This document shows, one piece after another, positions 19,785-26,860 of a DNA stretch of 46,535 bases. Source of the stretch: an uncultured Bacteroidaceae bacterium (GTDB lineage: Bacteria > Bacteroidota > Bacteroidia > Bacteroidales > Bacteroidaceae); the NCBI GenBank assembly GCA_944320785.1, contig CALUIR010000021.1, forward strand, positions 1-46,535, written 5' to 3'. A program made the translations under genes and the position numbers. Positions within the stretch are counted from its first letter, which is position 1. Every line of letters begins with the position of its first letter. Under the pieces are notes generated by a model. That model was not told the origin of the DNA. It saw nothing but the letters and a program-made list of their open reading frames with translations, and searched no databases.

Positions 19785-19849
19785 GCACGATTAGTAATCG
19801 TACGGCATGACGATTAGTAATCGTATTCGTGTACGATTACTAATCGTGC
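19785..19849. repeat. Three palindromic units ACGATTAGTAATCGT, 23-bp period
   Basis: The 15-bp near-palindrome ACGATTAGTAATCGT occurs at 19787, 19810 and, in inverted form, 19833, exactly 23 bp apart. The outer two copies extend to a perfect 19-bp inverted repeat, GCACGATTAGTAATCGTAC at 19785-19803 against 19831-19849. The central unit is in the same orientation as the first. Confidence 0.85.
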
Positions 19850-19863
19850 AGGAATTCTTCTAT

Positions 19864-19925
19864 GTAAAATCCGGAATTTTACCTGTAAAATGCGCTCGCT
19901 TTACCGATAAAATTCGGAATTTCAT
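19864..19925. repeat. Three palindromic units GTAAAATnCGGAATTTTAC, 21-bp period
   Basis: Units start at 19864 (GTAAAATCCGGAATTTTAC), 19885 (GTAAAATGCGCTCGCTTTAC) and 19906 (GATAAAATTCGGAATTTCAT). Each is a near-palindrome and the spacing is exactly 21 bp. The array ends about 25 bp before the stop codon of the aldo/keto reductase gene. Confidence 0.75.
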
Positions 19926-19949
19926 GGGAAAGAATGCGGAACGCCACGG

Positions 19950-20768
19950 TCACCATCCGGCCAGATGCACCTTGCGCGTGGGCGGCGGAAAGGCTTTGTC
20001 GATGTCGCGCAAGTCCTCCTCCGTCAGCGAAACATCGAGGCTCCGGGCATTTTCCTCCACATGGGCGGCGCTGCTTGCTTTGGGGATGGCGATGACGTTC
20101 CCCTTCCGCATCACCCACGCCAGCATGACTTGCGTGGAAGTGGCGGCGTGCCTGCGGGCAATTTCCTCCAGTGTCCTGTGGCTGCGCAGCCGTCCTTCGC
20201 CAAGCGGCGTATATGCCATGACCGGCATCTTATGCTGCTCGCTCCACGGCATGAGGTCATATTCGATGCCCCTTTCCTTCAGGTTGTAAAGCACTTGATT
20301 GGCTGCACAATCCTTGCCGTGCGGCAAGGCAAGGATGCGCTCCATGTCGTCCACGTCCAAGTTGCTCATGCCCCATTGCCGGATTTTCCCCTCCTGTTGC
20401 AATTCCACCAAGGCACGGACGGTCTCTGCAAACGGGTAACGGCCAATCCAGTGCAGCAGGTAAAGGTCGATATAATCCGTGCCGAGCCGCCGGAGGCTCC
20501 GTTCGCAGGCACGCTTCGTCCCCTCGTAACTAGCATTGCCTGGCAATACTTTGCTGACGATGAACGCCTTGTCTCGGCAACCGCGCACGGCTTCGCCCAC
20601 CAGTTCTTCCGTGCCGTACATCTCGGCGGTATCTATCAATGTCAAGCCTAAGTCAATCCCACGGCGCAAGGCTTGCAGGTCTTCATTGCGCCTGCGCCCC
20701 ATCTGGTAAGTGCCTTGCCCGAGCGGGCAGACTTGCTGCCCGCTTCGGAAAGCAATGCTTTTCTCCAT
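19950..20768 (-). CDS. Aldo/keto reductase
   Basis: This NADPH-dependent carbonyl reductase has 272 residues from the chosen start MEKSIAFRSG. The catalytic tetrad is visible as Asp46 (LIDTAEMYG), Tyr51, Lys73 (IVSKVLP) and His106 (YLLHWIG). The cofactor-binding end appears as AIPKASSAAHVEENA near residue 230. A GTG at 20783 in the same frame overlaps the stop of the upstream gene, but the ATG at 20768 has a better leader (GGGAAACGGC) and gives the standard N-terminus. It is the last gene of a run with an exported hydrolase, a flavodoxin-like reductase and an AraC regulator, which suggests a role in dealing with reactive carbonyl or quinone compounds; the substrate is unknown. Confidence 0.9.
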   Translation of the reverse strand: MEKSIAFRSGQQVCPLGQGTYQMGRRRNEDLQALRRGIDLGLTLIDTAEMYGTEELVGEAVRGCRDKAFIVSKVLPGNASYEGTKRACERSLRRLGTDYIDLYLLHWIGRYPFAETVRALVELQQEGKIRQWGMSNLDVDDMERILALPHGKDCAANQVLYNLKERGIEYDLMPWSEQHKMPVMAYTPLGEGRLRSHRTLEEIARRHAATSTQVMLAWVMRKGNVIAIPKASSAAHVEENARSLDVSLTEEDLRDIDKAFPPPTRKVHLAGW

Positions 20769-20779
20769 GCCGTTTCCCG

Positions 20780-21856
20780 TCACTTCAAGTTCTCGCGATA
20801 GAACGCCTCTATCTTGTCGAAAGGTATCTTGTCGAAATTGTCGTAGAGGTCGGTGTGGCTGGCGCCGGGGACAATCAACAGTTCCTTGTTGCCGCCCTTG
20901 AGTTTCTTGTAGGTGTCCTCGCTGAAGTAGCGCGAATGCGCCTTCTCTCCGTGGACAAGCAGCACGGCGTTGCGGATTTCATTGGCGTATGACAGAATCG
21001 GCATGTTCAGGAACGAGAGCGATGATGTCTTGTTCCATCCGCCGTTGGAATTGAGCGAACGCTTGTGGTAGCCGCGCTCCGTCTTGTAGTAGGCGAAGTA
21101 GTCTTTCAGGAATTGCGGCGCATCATCGGGCACGACATCGGGCAGGCCGCCTGCCAGTTCATATGAACCGCTCCGATAGTCTGCTGTGCGCTGCGCGTTC
21201 AACTGGCGGCGCAGTTCGTGGCGCGCGTCGGCATTGTCGGCGGCATCGAAGTAACCGTTAGCATTGACGCGGCTCATGTCGTACATGGTGGCGGCAACAG
21301 TGGCCTTGATGCGGGTGTCGATGGCCGCCGCATTGACAGCCATGCCTCCCCATCCGCAGATGCCGAGGATGCCGATTCGTTCCGGGTCCACGTCGTCACG
21401 GGCAGAAAGGCAGTCCACCGCCGCGCAAAAGTCCTCAGTGTTGATGTCGGGCGAAGCCACATAGCGGGGCTGCCCGCCGCTCTCGCCGGTGAACGAGGGG
21501 TCGAAGGCTATCGTGAGGAAGCCGCGCTTTGCCAGTTCCTGCGCATACAGTCCCGATGCTTGCTCCTTGACCGCCCCGAAAGGGCCGCATACGGCAATGG
21601 CCGGCAGCTTGCCTGTTGCATCCTTGGGCTTGTAAAGGTCGGCGGCAAGCGTGATGCCGTAACGGTTGTGGAACGTGATTTTGCTGTGATTCACTTCTCC
21701 GCTCTGCGGGAACACCTTGTCCCACTCCTGCGTCAAATTCAGTTTTTCTTCCATGATGCTGTTCGTATTAAGTTGATTTTCCTGCGCCATGAGGCCGCCC
21801 GCTCCGCAAAGGCAGGCGAGCAAGGCCACGAATGATGTCTTGAATAGATGTTTCAT
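20780..21856 (-). CDS. Exported alpha/beta hydrolase (dienelactone-hydrolase-like)
   Basis: From the chosen ATG (MKHLFKTSFVALLACLCG) the protein has 358 residues and a signal peptide likely cleaved after LMAQ. The frame is open further upstream to 21961, but that would overlap the preceding gene, and only the inner start gives a signal peptide. The hydrolase fold has FDPSFTGESGG, a nucleophile elbow GICGWGG in which cysteine replaces the usual serine, and GASHTDLYD carrying the histidine near the C-terminus. Cys nucleophiles occur in dienelactone hydrolases. It starts 23 bp after the flavodoxin-like gene. The predicted location is periplasm; the substrate is unknown. Confidence 0.82.
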   Translation of the reverse strand: MKHLFKTSFVALLACLCGAGGLMAQENQLNTNSIMEEKLNLTQEWDKVFPQSGEVNHSKITFHNRYGITLAADLYKPKDATGKLPAIAVCGPFGAVKEQASGLYAQELAKRGFLTIAFDPSFTGESGGQPRYVASPDINTEDFCAAVDCLSARDDVDPERIGILGICGWGGMAVNAAAIDTRIKATVAATMYDMSRVNANGYFDAADNADARHELRRQLNAQRTADYRSGSYELAGGLPDVVPDDAPQFLKDYFAYYKTERGYHKRSLNSNGGWNKTSSLSFLNMPILSYANEIRNAVLLVHGEKAHSRYFSEDTYKKLKGGNKELLIVPGASHTDLYDNFDKIPFDKIEAFYRENLK

Positions 21857-21879
21857 ATTGCTTCCCGTTTTGCTAAATA

Positions 21880-22494
21880 TTAGCGGATAAAATTCGTCAT
21901 GATTCCCGGCTCTCTTTCGGGTATCGGCTGGCCTCCGGTTTTCAAGCTTTTCAGCATCCATGCCATGTTATTGCCCAGGGTGCGCATCGTCTGTAATCCT
22001 TCAGCATCTTGAGAGGCTTCGCCCGGCAGACAGCCATGCACGCTGTTCCAATACTGGGAACTTACGACGGGCATATCAGTTATCGTGAAATACTTGTTCA
22101 GCCGGTCGAACGTGGCGCTAGCCCCTCCCCGCCGGCAAACAGCCACAGAGGCCGCTGGTTTGTAGCGCAATAGCGACGACGCGGAATAGAACAGCCTGTC
22201 GAGCAGGGCGCAGAGCGAGCCGTTGGGACCTGCGTAATAGACGGGCGAGCCGACCACAATGCCATCCGCCGTTTCCAGCTTTTCGCGAATTGCGGCGTAC
22301 AGTTCATCACCGAATACACACCTGCCCGATTCCGCACAACGATTGCAGGCGATGCACCCTTGCACCGCTTTCGTGCCGATAGAAACGATTTCCGTTTCCA
22401 CGCCGTTCGCCTCCAGCGTCCTCGCAACTTCCGACAGGGCAATGTAAGTGTTTCCTTTACCTCTCGGACTTCCGTTAATCAGTAATACTTTCAT
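21880..22494 (-). CDS. Flavodoxin-like NAD(P)H-dependent FMN reductase
   Basis: This 204-residue protein has a flavodoxin fold. The FMN phosphate loop is GSPRGKGNT (residues 8-16), and the second flavin contact is GSPVYYAGPNGS near 81. Between them CIACNRCAESGRC (47-59) is a Cys-rich stretch typical of the iron-sulfur flavoprotein/NADPH-dependent FMN reductase family in anaerobes, although a full cluster motif is not certain. It probably reduces quinones, nitro compounds or other acceptors in the cytoplasm. A perfect -7 box lies 23 bp upstream, and the AraC gene immediately before it on the same strand is the likely regulator. Confidence 0.88.
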   Translation of the reverse strand: MKVLLINGSPRGKGNTYIALSEVARTLEANGVETEIVSIGTKAVQGCIACNRCAESGRCVFGDELYAAIREKLETADGIVVGSPVYYAGPNGSLCALLDRLFYSASSLLRYKPAASVAVCRRGGASATFDRLNKYFTITDMPVVSSQYWNSVHGCLPGEASQDAEGLQTMRTLGNNMAWMLKSLKTGGQPIPEREPGIMTNFIR

Positions 22495-22516
22495 TGTTTA
22501 ATTGCTTATCACAATG

Positions 22517-22524
22517 CAAAGATA
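22517..22524 (-). promoter_or_regulatory. -7 box of the reductase-hydrolase-AKR operon
   Basis: On the minus strand this reads TATCTTTG, a perfect -7 consensus, 22 bp before the start codon at 22494. No strong -33 box is seen, which fits an activator-dependent promoter and the neighbouring AraC gene. Confidence 0.6.
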
Positions 22525-22587
22525 CGCTGAAAAAGCGGCCACATAATTGCTGTGAAGCTCAAATAGTATTGTTGAAAAGGTCAATTC

Positions 22588-23436
22588 TTATATGACGGCA
22601 ACTGCCGTCGGCGCGATGCCATATTGTTTCTTGAACGCCGCCGAGAAATGCGACTGGTTCCTGAATCCCACTTTGGCATAGACATCCACTACCTTGTTTC
22701 CTCCTTCCTTCATCAAGTTGTAGGCCACCTCCAGCCGCTTGCGTATAAGCCACTTTTCAGGCGTCAGGTCGCTTATCTTCTTGAAGTCGCGCTTGAAGGT
22801 GGCAAGGCTTCTTCCTGTGTAGTGCGCCAGGTCCTCCATTGTGAACTCGTACATATAGTTTTTGTTCATGAAATCCAAAATGTCGATTTTCCACGGCTCG
22901 TTGAAGTCAAACAACGTAGGAGCAAACCGTTTGTCGATATGCAACAAGGCAAGCAGCCCTTCTTGCAACTTCAGGTGCATGAAGTCGTCCTGCGGCTTCA
23001 CTTCCGGGTCAAAGAAAGGTGTCAGCGAAGCGAAAAGGCTGGTTATTTCCGCCGTTTTCGGCAACTTGATGACGCCCGGTTCAAGTTTAGGCGTATTTGC
23101 CGGCACTTTGTCCCCGAATTTCCCGTACATCTCCCGCAGGAAACTGCGGGTGAAGTTCAGGAAGATGCCGCAATAGCGTTCCCCGTTTGCCGTCCTCTTG
23201 TACATGGTGATGTGGTGGTCGCGCGGGATATACACGCATTCCCCTTTCCCGACATGGAGTTGCTCCTTGCCGTTGTCCAACACCATTTCGCCTGAATACA
23301 CGTAGTTCATCGCATACTCCTGCGAGCGGTGGATGCAACCACTGACATCATCGTAAAAGAAACTGTAGAACACATTCTCATAGTTGAAAATGAGTTTCAT
23401 CGGGCCGAGATTTTCTTCTATCTGTTTCTGTTCCAT
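22588..23436 (-). CDS. AraC family transcriptional regulator
   Basis: This 282-residue protein has an N-terminal cupin-like sensing domain (about 15-160; VLDNGKEQLHVGKGECVYIP). The C-terminal double helix-turn-helix DNA-binding domain covers about 185-280. The conserved AraC ending is present as VDVYAKVGFRNQSHFSAAFKKQYGIAPT. A strong Shine-Dalgarno AGGAGG lies before the ATG. It sits directly above the flavodoxin/hydrolase/aldo-keto reductase genes in the same direction, so it most likely activates them in response to a small molecule; the ligand cannot be deduced. Confidence 0.93.
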   Translation of the reverse strand: MEQKQIEENLGPMKLIFNYENVFYSFFYDDVSGCIHRSQEYAMNYVYSGEMVLDNGKEQLHVGKGECVYIPRDHHITMYKRTANGERYCGIFLNFTRSFLREMYGKFGDKVPANTPKLEPGVIKLPKTAEITSLFASLTPFFDPEVKPQDDFMHLKLQEGLLALLHIDKRFAPTLFDFNEPWKIDILDFMNKNYMYEFTMEDLAHYTGRSLATFKRDFKKISDLTPEKWLIRKRLEVAYNLMKEGGNKVVDVYAKVGFRNQSHFSAAFKKQYGIAPTAVAVI

Positions 23437-23459
23437 ATTCGTGCCTCCTTTTCCCGACG

Positions 23460-23467
23460 CAAAGTTA
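23460..23467 (-). promoter_or_regulatory. -7 box of the araC-family gene
   Basis: The minus strand reads TAACTTTG, a perfect TAnnTTTG match, 23 bp before the start codon. CTTG lies 17 bp upstream as a weak -33 element. Confidence 0.55.
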
Positions 23468-23472
23468 CAAAA

Positions 23473-24639
23473 TCATCTTTTTCTCAAGTGTATTTTGTAA
23501 TGAACCGGCATGAGAGCAACTTTATCTTTTCCTAAAAAAGGATTACCCCAATCCAATATGGCAGGTCTTGCGGCATTAGGATTGAACACTATATAAACAT
23601 GGTAGTTATCTCCGTACTTAAGTGCAGTAGCAAGTTCGTTTGCTGTCAAATAGATATAAAAATCTTTAGAAGGCAAATTAGTCGATTTCACTTCTATATA
23701 AATAGGCGTTTCGTCCTCTGCATAAGAAAGTATATCATAGCCAAGAGAGTCATCTTTCAATGACTGATGCATAGGCTTCTTTCTCATTTTTAGTCGTTTG
23801 AGCTTATCTATCTCATACTGCATTACCACATATTCCCCTCGCTCTCCTAATTTTGCCCGGTTTTTCTGCTGAGCCACATAATCCCCTTTACCATGTCCTG
23901 AAACTTCTATTTTATCGTCCACAGAAACAAAATCTCCCGAAGCAAAGTCTGCAGCTTCAAAATAACCACCAATGTCTTCTGACTCTTTAGGGCATCCGGG
24001 GTATTTGTCATAAAGAAAATGAGCAAACGCATGAAGTGGCCATTTTGACATCGCAGAATTAGAGTTTCTAAAATCCACAAGTATTTGACGCTTTTCTATA
24101 ATATCAGTTTCATGCGTTACCTTATGATCAAGGTCAAGACGATGAATGTAATAGTCCAAATATTCTTCACTAAAAACACTCAGATACTTTTCGGGGAAAT
24201 AAGCAGCAAGAATTTTTCCCTTGAACATTGGCGAGAAAAGAGATTGGCGGATAGTATCTATATCGTCATTTTCACCAGCAATAATAAGTTCAACCAAAGC
24301 ATCCCGAAGATGCTTAAATGACTCTTCAGGAGTTCCATAATTCCAATTTTGAGTAATCACATAATTACTTTGTTTTTGGCTATAATATATGCCAAACTTA
24401 CGGGCTGAGCCTCCTTTTATAAGCCCATACGCTCCTAATGTATGTTCAAGAGCATAACAAAAAACATTTGCAGATTTCTTTTTACCTTCAACATATTCAT
24501 CAATATCCATTTTGCAGATATGACCAATAGTAAAATGGCTTACAAAATCTTGCCGTTTCTTTTCTGTTTCTTTGAAAATCAATTTGTAGAGGCTCAAATC
24601 AAATGATTTAATAGCGTCATTGAGTTCACTTTTATTCAT
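23473..24639 (-). CDS. DUF3883 protein, putative restriction-like nuclease
   Basis: This 388-residue protein ends in a DUF3883 (NO VEIN C-terminal-like) domain at about 262-360: GERGEYVV (265-272), GYDILSYAEDETPIYIEVKST (Asp302, Glu316, Lys318) and LTANELATAL (331-340). The Asp...Glu-x-Lys arrangement is the active-site pattern of PD-(D/E)xK restriction-like nucleases. The N-terminal 220 residues contain FKGKILAAYFPEKYLSVFSEEYLDYY (139-164), reminiscent of regions found next to McrB-like proteins, but I cannot name a domain. The gene is clearly more AT-rich than its neighbours and stands alone between a regulator and the queuosine operon, which suggests horizontal transfer. A defence role is a reasonable inference; no methylase or helicase partner is present. 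Confidence 0.75.
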   Translation of the reverse strand: MNKSELNDAIKSFDLSLYKLIFKETEKKRQDFVSHFTIGHICKMDIDEYVEGKKKSANVFCYALEHTLGAYGLIKGGSARKFGIYYSQKQSNYVITQNWNYGTPEESFKHLRDALVELIIAGENDDIDTIRQSLFSPMFKGKILAAYFPEKYLSVFSEEYLDYYIHRLDLDHKVTHETDIIEKRQILVDFRNSNSAMSKWPLHAFAHFLYDKYPGCPKESEDIGGYFEAADFASGDFVSVDDKIEVSGHGKGDYVAQQKNRAKLGERGEYVVMQYEIDKLKRLKMRKKPMHQSLKDDSLGYDILSYAEDETPIYIEVKSTNLPSKDFYIYLTANELATALKYGDNYHVYIVFNPNAARPAILDWGNPFLGKDKVALMPVHYKIHLRKR

Positions 24640-24674
24640 GAGTCAAAAATTTAACTTTTAGCAAAACACTATAA

Positions 24675-24908
24675 TCATATGGCTAATGCTACTACAAATG
24701 CAACAGAACAAAGAAGCAACAGAAATCGGACAAGGCAAATGCCTTTGCATCCTTCCAAAGCCGGATACCCGTGGATTAACACTTCGTTGCCGTTCCTTTC
24801 AAACGTTATTTTTACCTGCTGCATCTTCTTGTCCTTCTCAATATCACCCGCAAAAATAAGAATTCCCATCAAAAATATTCCAAACGTTACAGGAAATCCG
24901 CTTGCCAT
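24675..24908 (-). CDS. Possible small membrane protein
   Basis: This short frame of 77 residues would encode two hydrophobic segments (residues 4-21 and about 59-77) flanking a charged middle (EKDKKMQQVKITFERNGNEV). I do not recognise it and see no good promoter or ribosome-binding site. Its start codon lies inside the opposite-strand queuosine promoter, which counts against it. It could be real, or chance coding in an AT-rich gap of about 360 bp. Confidence 0.28.
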   Translation of the reverse strand: MASGFPVTFGIFLMGILIFAGDIEKDKKMQQVKITFERNGNEVLIHGYPALEGCKGICLVRFLLLLCSVAFVVALAI

Positions 24909-24930
24909 CCCGGAAAAATGTGTATCTTTG
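24901..24930 (+). promoter_or_regulatory. Promoter of the queuosine-precursor operon
   Basis: TATCTTTG at 24923-24930 is a perfect -7 box. CTTG at 24901-24904 lies 18 bp upstream as a partial -33 element. The leader to the start codon at 25003 is then about 65 bases and contains the structured region described next. Confidence 0.65.
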
Positions 24931-24949
24931 CAGCCCGTTTATCGGGAAT

Positions 24950-25001
24950 GCCGCCTGCGGGGCGGCCGTGTATTCTAGGACAACCACGTAAAAAACAGGA
25001 G
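24950..25001 (+). promoter_or_regulatory. Structured leader resembling a preQ1-I riboswitch
   Basis: A GC hairpin GCCGCC/GGCGGC (24950-24966) is followed by a possible H-type pseudoknot. Stem P1 is CGTG (24967-24970) with CACG (24985-24988). The loop contains TTCTAG (24973-24978), and an A-rich tail TAAAAAACAGGAG runs into the Shine-Dalgarno. P2 could pair loop C24975, U24976 and G24978 with tail G24999, G24998 and C24996. C24984, just before the 3' strand of P1, is placed like the preQ1-binding cytosine. Genes downstream make and import preQ1 precursors, exactly the known regulon. Against it: P1 has only 4 bp and the loop is 14 nt, not 10-12. If real, ligand binding would hide the ribosome-binding site. 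Confidence 0.45.
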
Positions 25002-25002
25002 A

Positions 25003-25683
25003 ATGAACAACAAAGTATCTGTGCCTTTCATGCTGTTGGGAATACTGTTCTGCGTATGCCTGATAGCTTCCAACCTTTTAGAAACAAAAGTGGTCCGCAT
25101 CGGGCCGCTGACCGCCACGGCGGGATTGATTGTGTTTCCCATCTCTTACATCCTCAACGACTGCATCGCGGAAGTGTGGGGCTTCAAGAAAGCAAGGCTG
25201 ATTATCTGGAGCGGGTTCGCCATGAACTTCTTGGTGGTGCTGTTCGCACAGTTTGCGGTCATGCTTCCCGCCGCACCTTTCTGGGAAGGCGAAGAAGGCT
25301 TCAACTTCGTGTTCGGCATGGCACCGCGCATCGCTTTTGCCAGCTTCACGGCATTCCTTGCCGGATCGTTCCTAAATGCTTACGTCATGAGCCGGATGAA
25401 GCTCCGCTCCAAAGGGCGGCATTTCTCCCTACGGGCCATCGCATCGACCTTGGCGGGCGAAAGCGCCGACTCGCTGATATTCTTCCCGATTGCCTTCGGA
25501 GGCATCATCCCTTTGCGGGAACTGTTGCTAATGATTTTGACACAGGCCGTGCTGAAATCGCTCTATGAGGCGGCGGCGCTGCCAGTCACGGTGCGCGCCG
25601 TGCGCTACATCAAGCGGGTGGACGGCAGCGATGTGTACGACGAGAACATATCCTATAATATATTAAAGGTAAAAGACATTTAA
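25003..25683 (+). CDS. Queuosine precursor transporter (YhhQ/QueT-like, VUT family)
   Basis: This 226-residue integral membrane protein of the DUF165/VUT family has about six hydrophobic helices. The family signature FPISYILNDCIAEVWGFKKAR lies near residue 45-65, and SFLNAYVMSRMK is near 122. Members import queuosine precursors such as preQ0/preQ1 in E. coli (YhhQ). It is the first gene of an operon with queC 3 bp downstream and then queF, which supports the assignment. Its start follows a clear AGGAG and a structured leader. The exact ligand (preQ0, preQ1, queuine) is uncertain. Confidence 0.9.
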   Translation: MNNKVSVPFMLLGILFCVCLIASNLLETKVVRIGPLTATAGLIVFPISYILNDCIAEVWGFKKARLIIWSGFAMNFLVVLFAQFAVMLPAAPFWEGEEGFNFVFGMAPRIAFASFTAFLAGSFLNAYVMSRMKLRSKGRHFSLRAIASTLAGESADSLIFFPIAFGGIIPLRELLLMILTQAVLKSLYEAAALPVTVRAVRYIKRVDGSDVYDENISYNILKVKDI

Positions 25684-25686
25684 GCT

Positions 25687-26361
25687 ATGACGGACAAAAA
25701 CGCGGCCCTGGTGGTGTTCAGCGGAGGGCAAGACTCCACGACCTGCCTGTTCTGGGCGAAAAAGAATTTCAGAGACGTGCATGCATTGAGCTTCCTCTAC
25801 GGGCAGAAGCACCACGACGAAGTGGCATTGGCACGGGAAATCGCCCGGGAAGCCCACGTGCATTTCGAGGCGATGGAGATACCCTTCATCGCCCGCTTGG
25901 CGGAGAATGCCCTGACGGACGCCTCCATGGCCATGGACCAAGAGCAGCCGGAAGGCGGACTGCCGAACACTTTCGTGCCGGGACGCAACCTGTTTTTCCT
26001 GAGCATAGCGGCGGTGTATGCCCGCGAAAGGGGCATCCGCCACTTGGTGACGGGCGTTTCACAGACTGATTTCAGCGGCTACCCGGACTGCCGCGACGCT
26101 TTCATCAAATCGCTCAACGTGACCCTGAACCTGGCGATGGACGAACAATTCGTGATACACACGCCCCTGATGTGGATAGACAAAGCGCAGACTTGGCAAA
26201 TGGCGGACGATTTAGGCGTATTGGAACTGGTAAGGACACGAACCATGACCTGCTACAACAACATCCCCGGCAACGGATGCGGCCATTGCCCGGCCTGCAA
26301 ACTAAGGCGCGAAGGACTTGAACGTTATTTGAACGCGAAACAAAAAGGAATCCGGTTATGA
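25687..26361 (+). CDS. queC: 7-cyano-7-deazaguanine synthase QueC
   Basis: This 224-residue enzyme converts 7-carboxy-7-deazaguanine to preQ0 using ATP and ammonia. The ATP-pyrophosphatase loop is [11 protein letters not shown] (residues 9-19). The zinc-binding cysteines are Cys189, Cys198, Cys201 and Cys204 in [17 protein letters not shown]. Other family landmarks are [13 protein letters not shown] near 96 and [13 protein letters not shown] near 125. It starts 3 bp after the transporter gene. queD and queE are not in this window, so the early steps are encoded elsewhere or the cell relies on uptake. Confidence 0.95.
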   Translation: MTDKNAALVVFSGGQDSTTCLFWAKKNFRDVHALSFLYGQKHHDEVALAREIAREAHVHFEAMEIPFIARLAENALTDASMAMDQEQPEGGLPNTFVPGRNLFFLSIAAVYARERGIRHLVTGVSQTDFSGYPDCRDAFIKSLNVTLNLAMDEQFVIHTPLMWIDKAQTWQMADDLGVLELVRTRTMTCYNNIPGNGCGHCPACKLRREGLERYLNAKQKGIRL

Positions 26362-26380
26362 CAAAAGAAAGAAAAAAGAT

Positions 26381-26860
26381 ATGGCGGAATTAAGGGAACA
26401 ACTGTCCTTGTTGGGGCGAAAAACAGAATACAAGCAGGATTATGCCCCGGAAGTGCTGGAAGCTTTTGACAACAAGCACCCGGAAAACGACTACTGGGTG
26501 AGGTTCAACTGCCCGGAGTTCACCAGCCTATGCCCCATTACCGGGCAACCGGACTTCGCAGAGATACGCATCAGCTACCTGCCCGACGTGAAAATGGTGG
26601 AAAGCAAAAGCCTGAAGCTCTACCTGTTCAGCTTCCGGGGACACGGGGCGTTCCATGAGGACTGCGTGAACATCATCATGAAGGACCTGATACGGCTGAT
26701 GAACCCGAAATACATCGAAGTGGCGGGGCTGTTCACGCCACGCGGAGGCATCTCCATCTACCCGTATGCCAACTACGGCCGCCCTGGAACTAAGTATGAG
26801 GAAATGGCGCATTACCGCCTCATGAACCATGACTTGGCAATGAATGCCCGGCATCAATAA
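26381..26860 (+). CDS. queF: NADPH-dependent 7-cyano-7-deazaguanine reductase QueF
   Basis: This 159-residue enzyme reduces preQ0 to preQ1, the base inserted into tRNA for queuosine. It is the short, unimodular (YkvM-type) form. The catalytic Cys51 in [12 protein letters not shown] forms the thioimide. Asp58 is the proton donor, the QueF motif ESKSLKLYL is at 74-82, and HED at 92-94 follows. It begins 19 bp after queC and completes the operon. Its 3' end overlaps that of dnaX on the other strand by 7 bp. Confidence 0.95.
   Translation: MAELREQLSLLGRKTEYKQDYAPEVLEAFDNKHPENDYWVRFNCPEFTSLCPITGQPDFAEIRISYLPDVKMVESKSLKLYLFSFRGHGAFHEDCVNIIMKDLIRLMNPKYIEVAGLFTPRGGISIYPYANYGRPGTKYEEMAHYRLMNHDLAMNARHQ

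Noticed and set aside
19608-19817. 69-residue plus-strand frame with a CACCTTTG box upstream
   Set aside because: It runs into the palindromic repeats, has no recognisable content, and the box lacks the leading TA of the -7 consensus.
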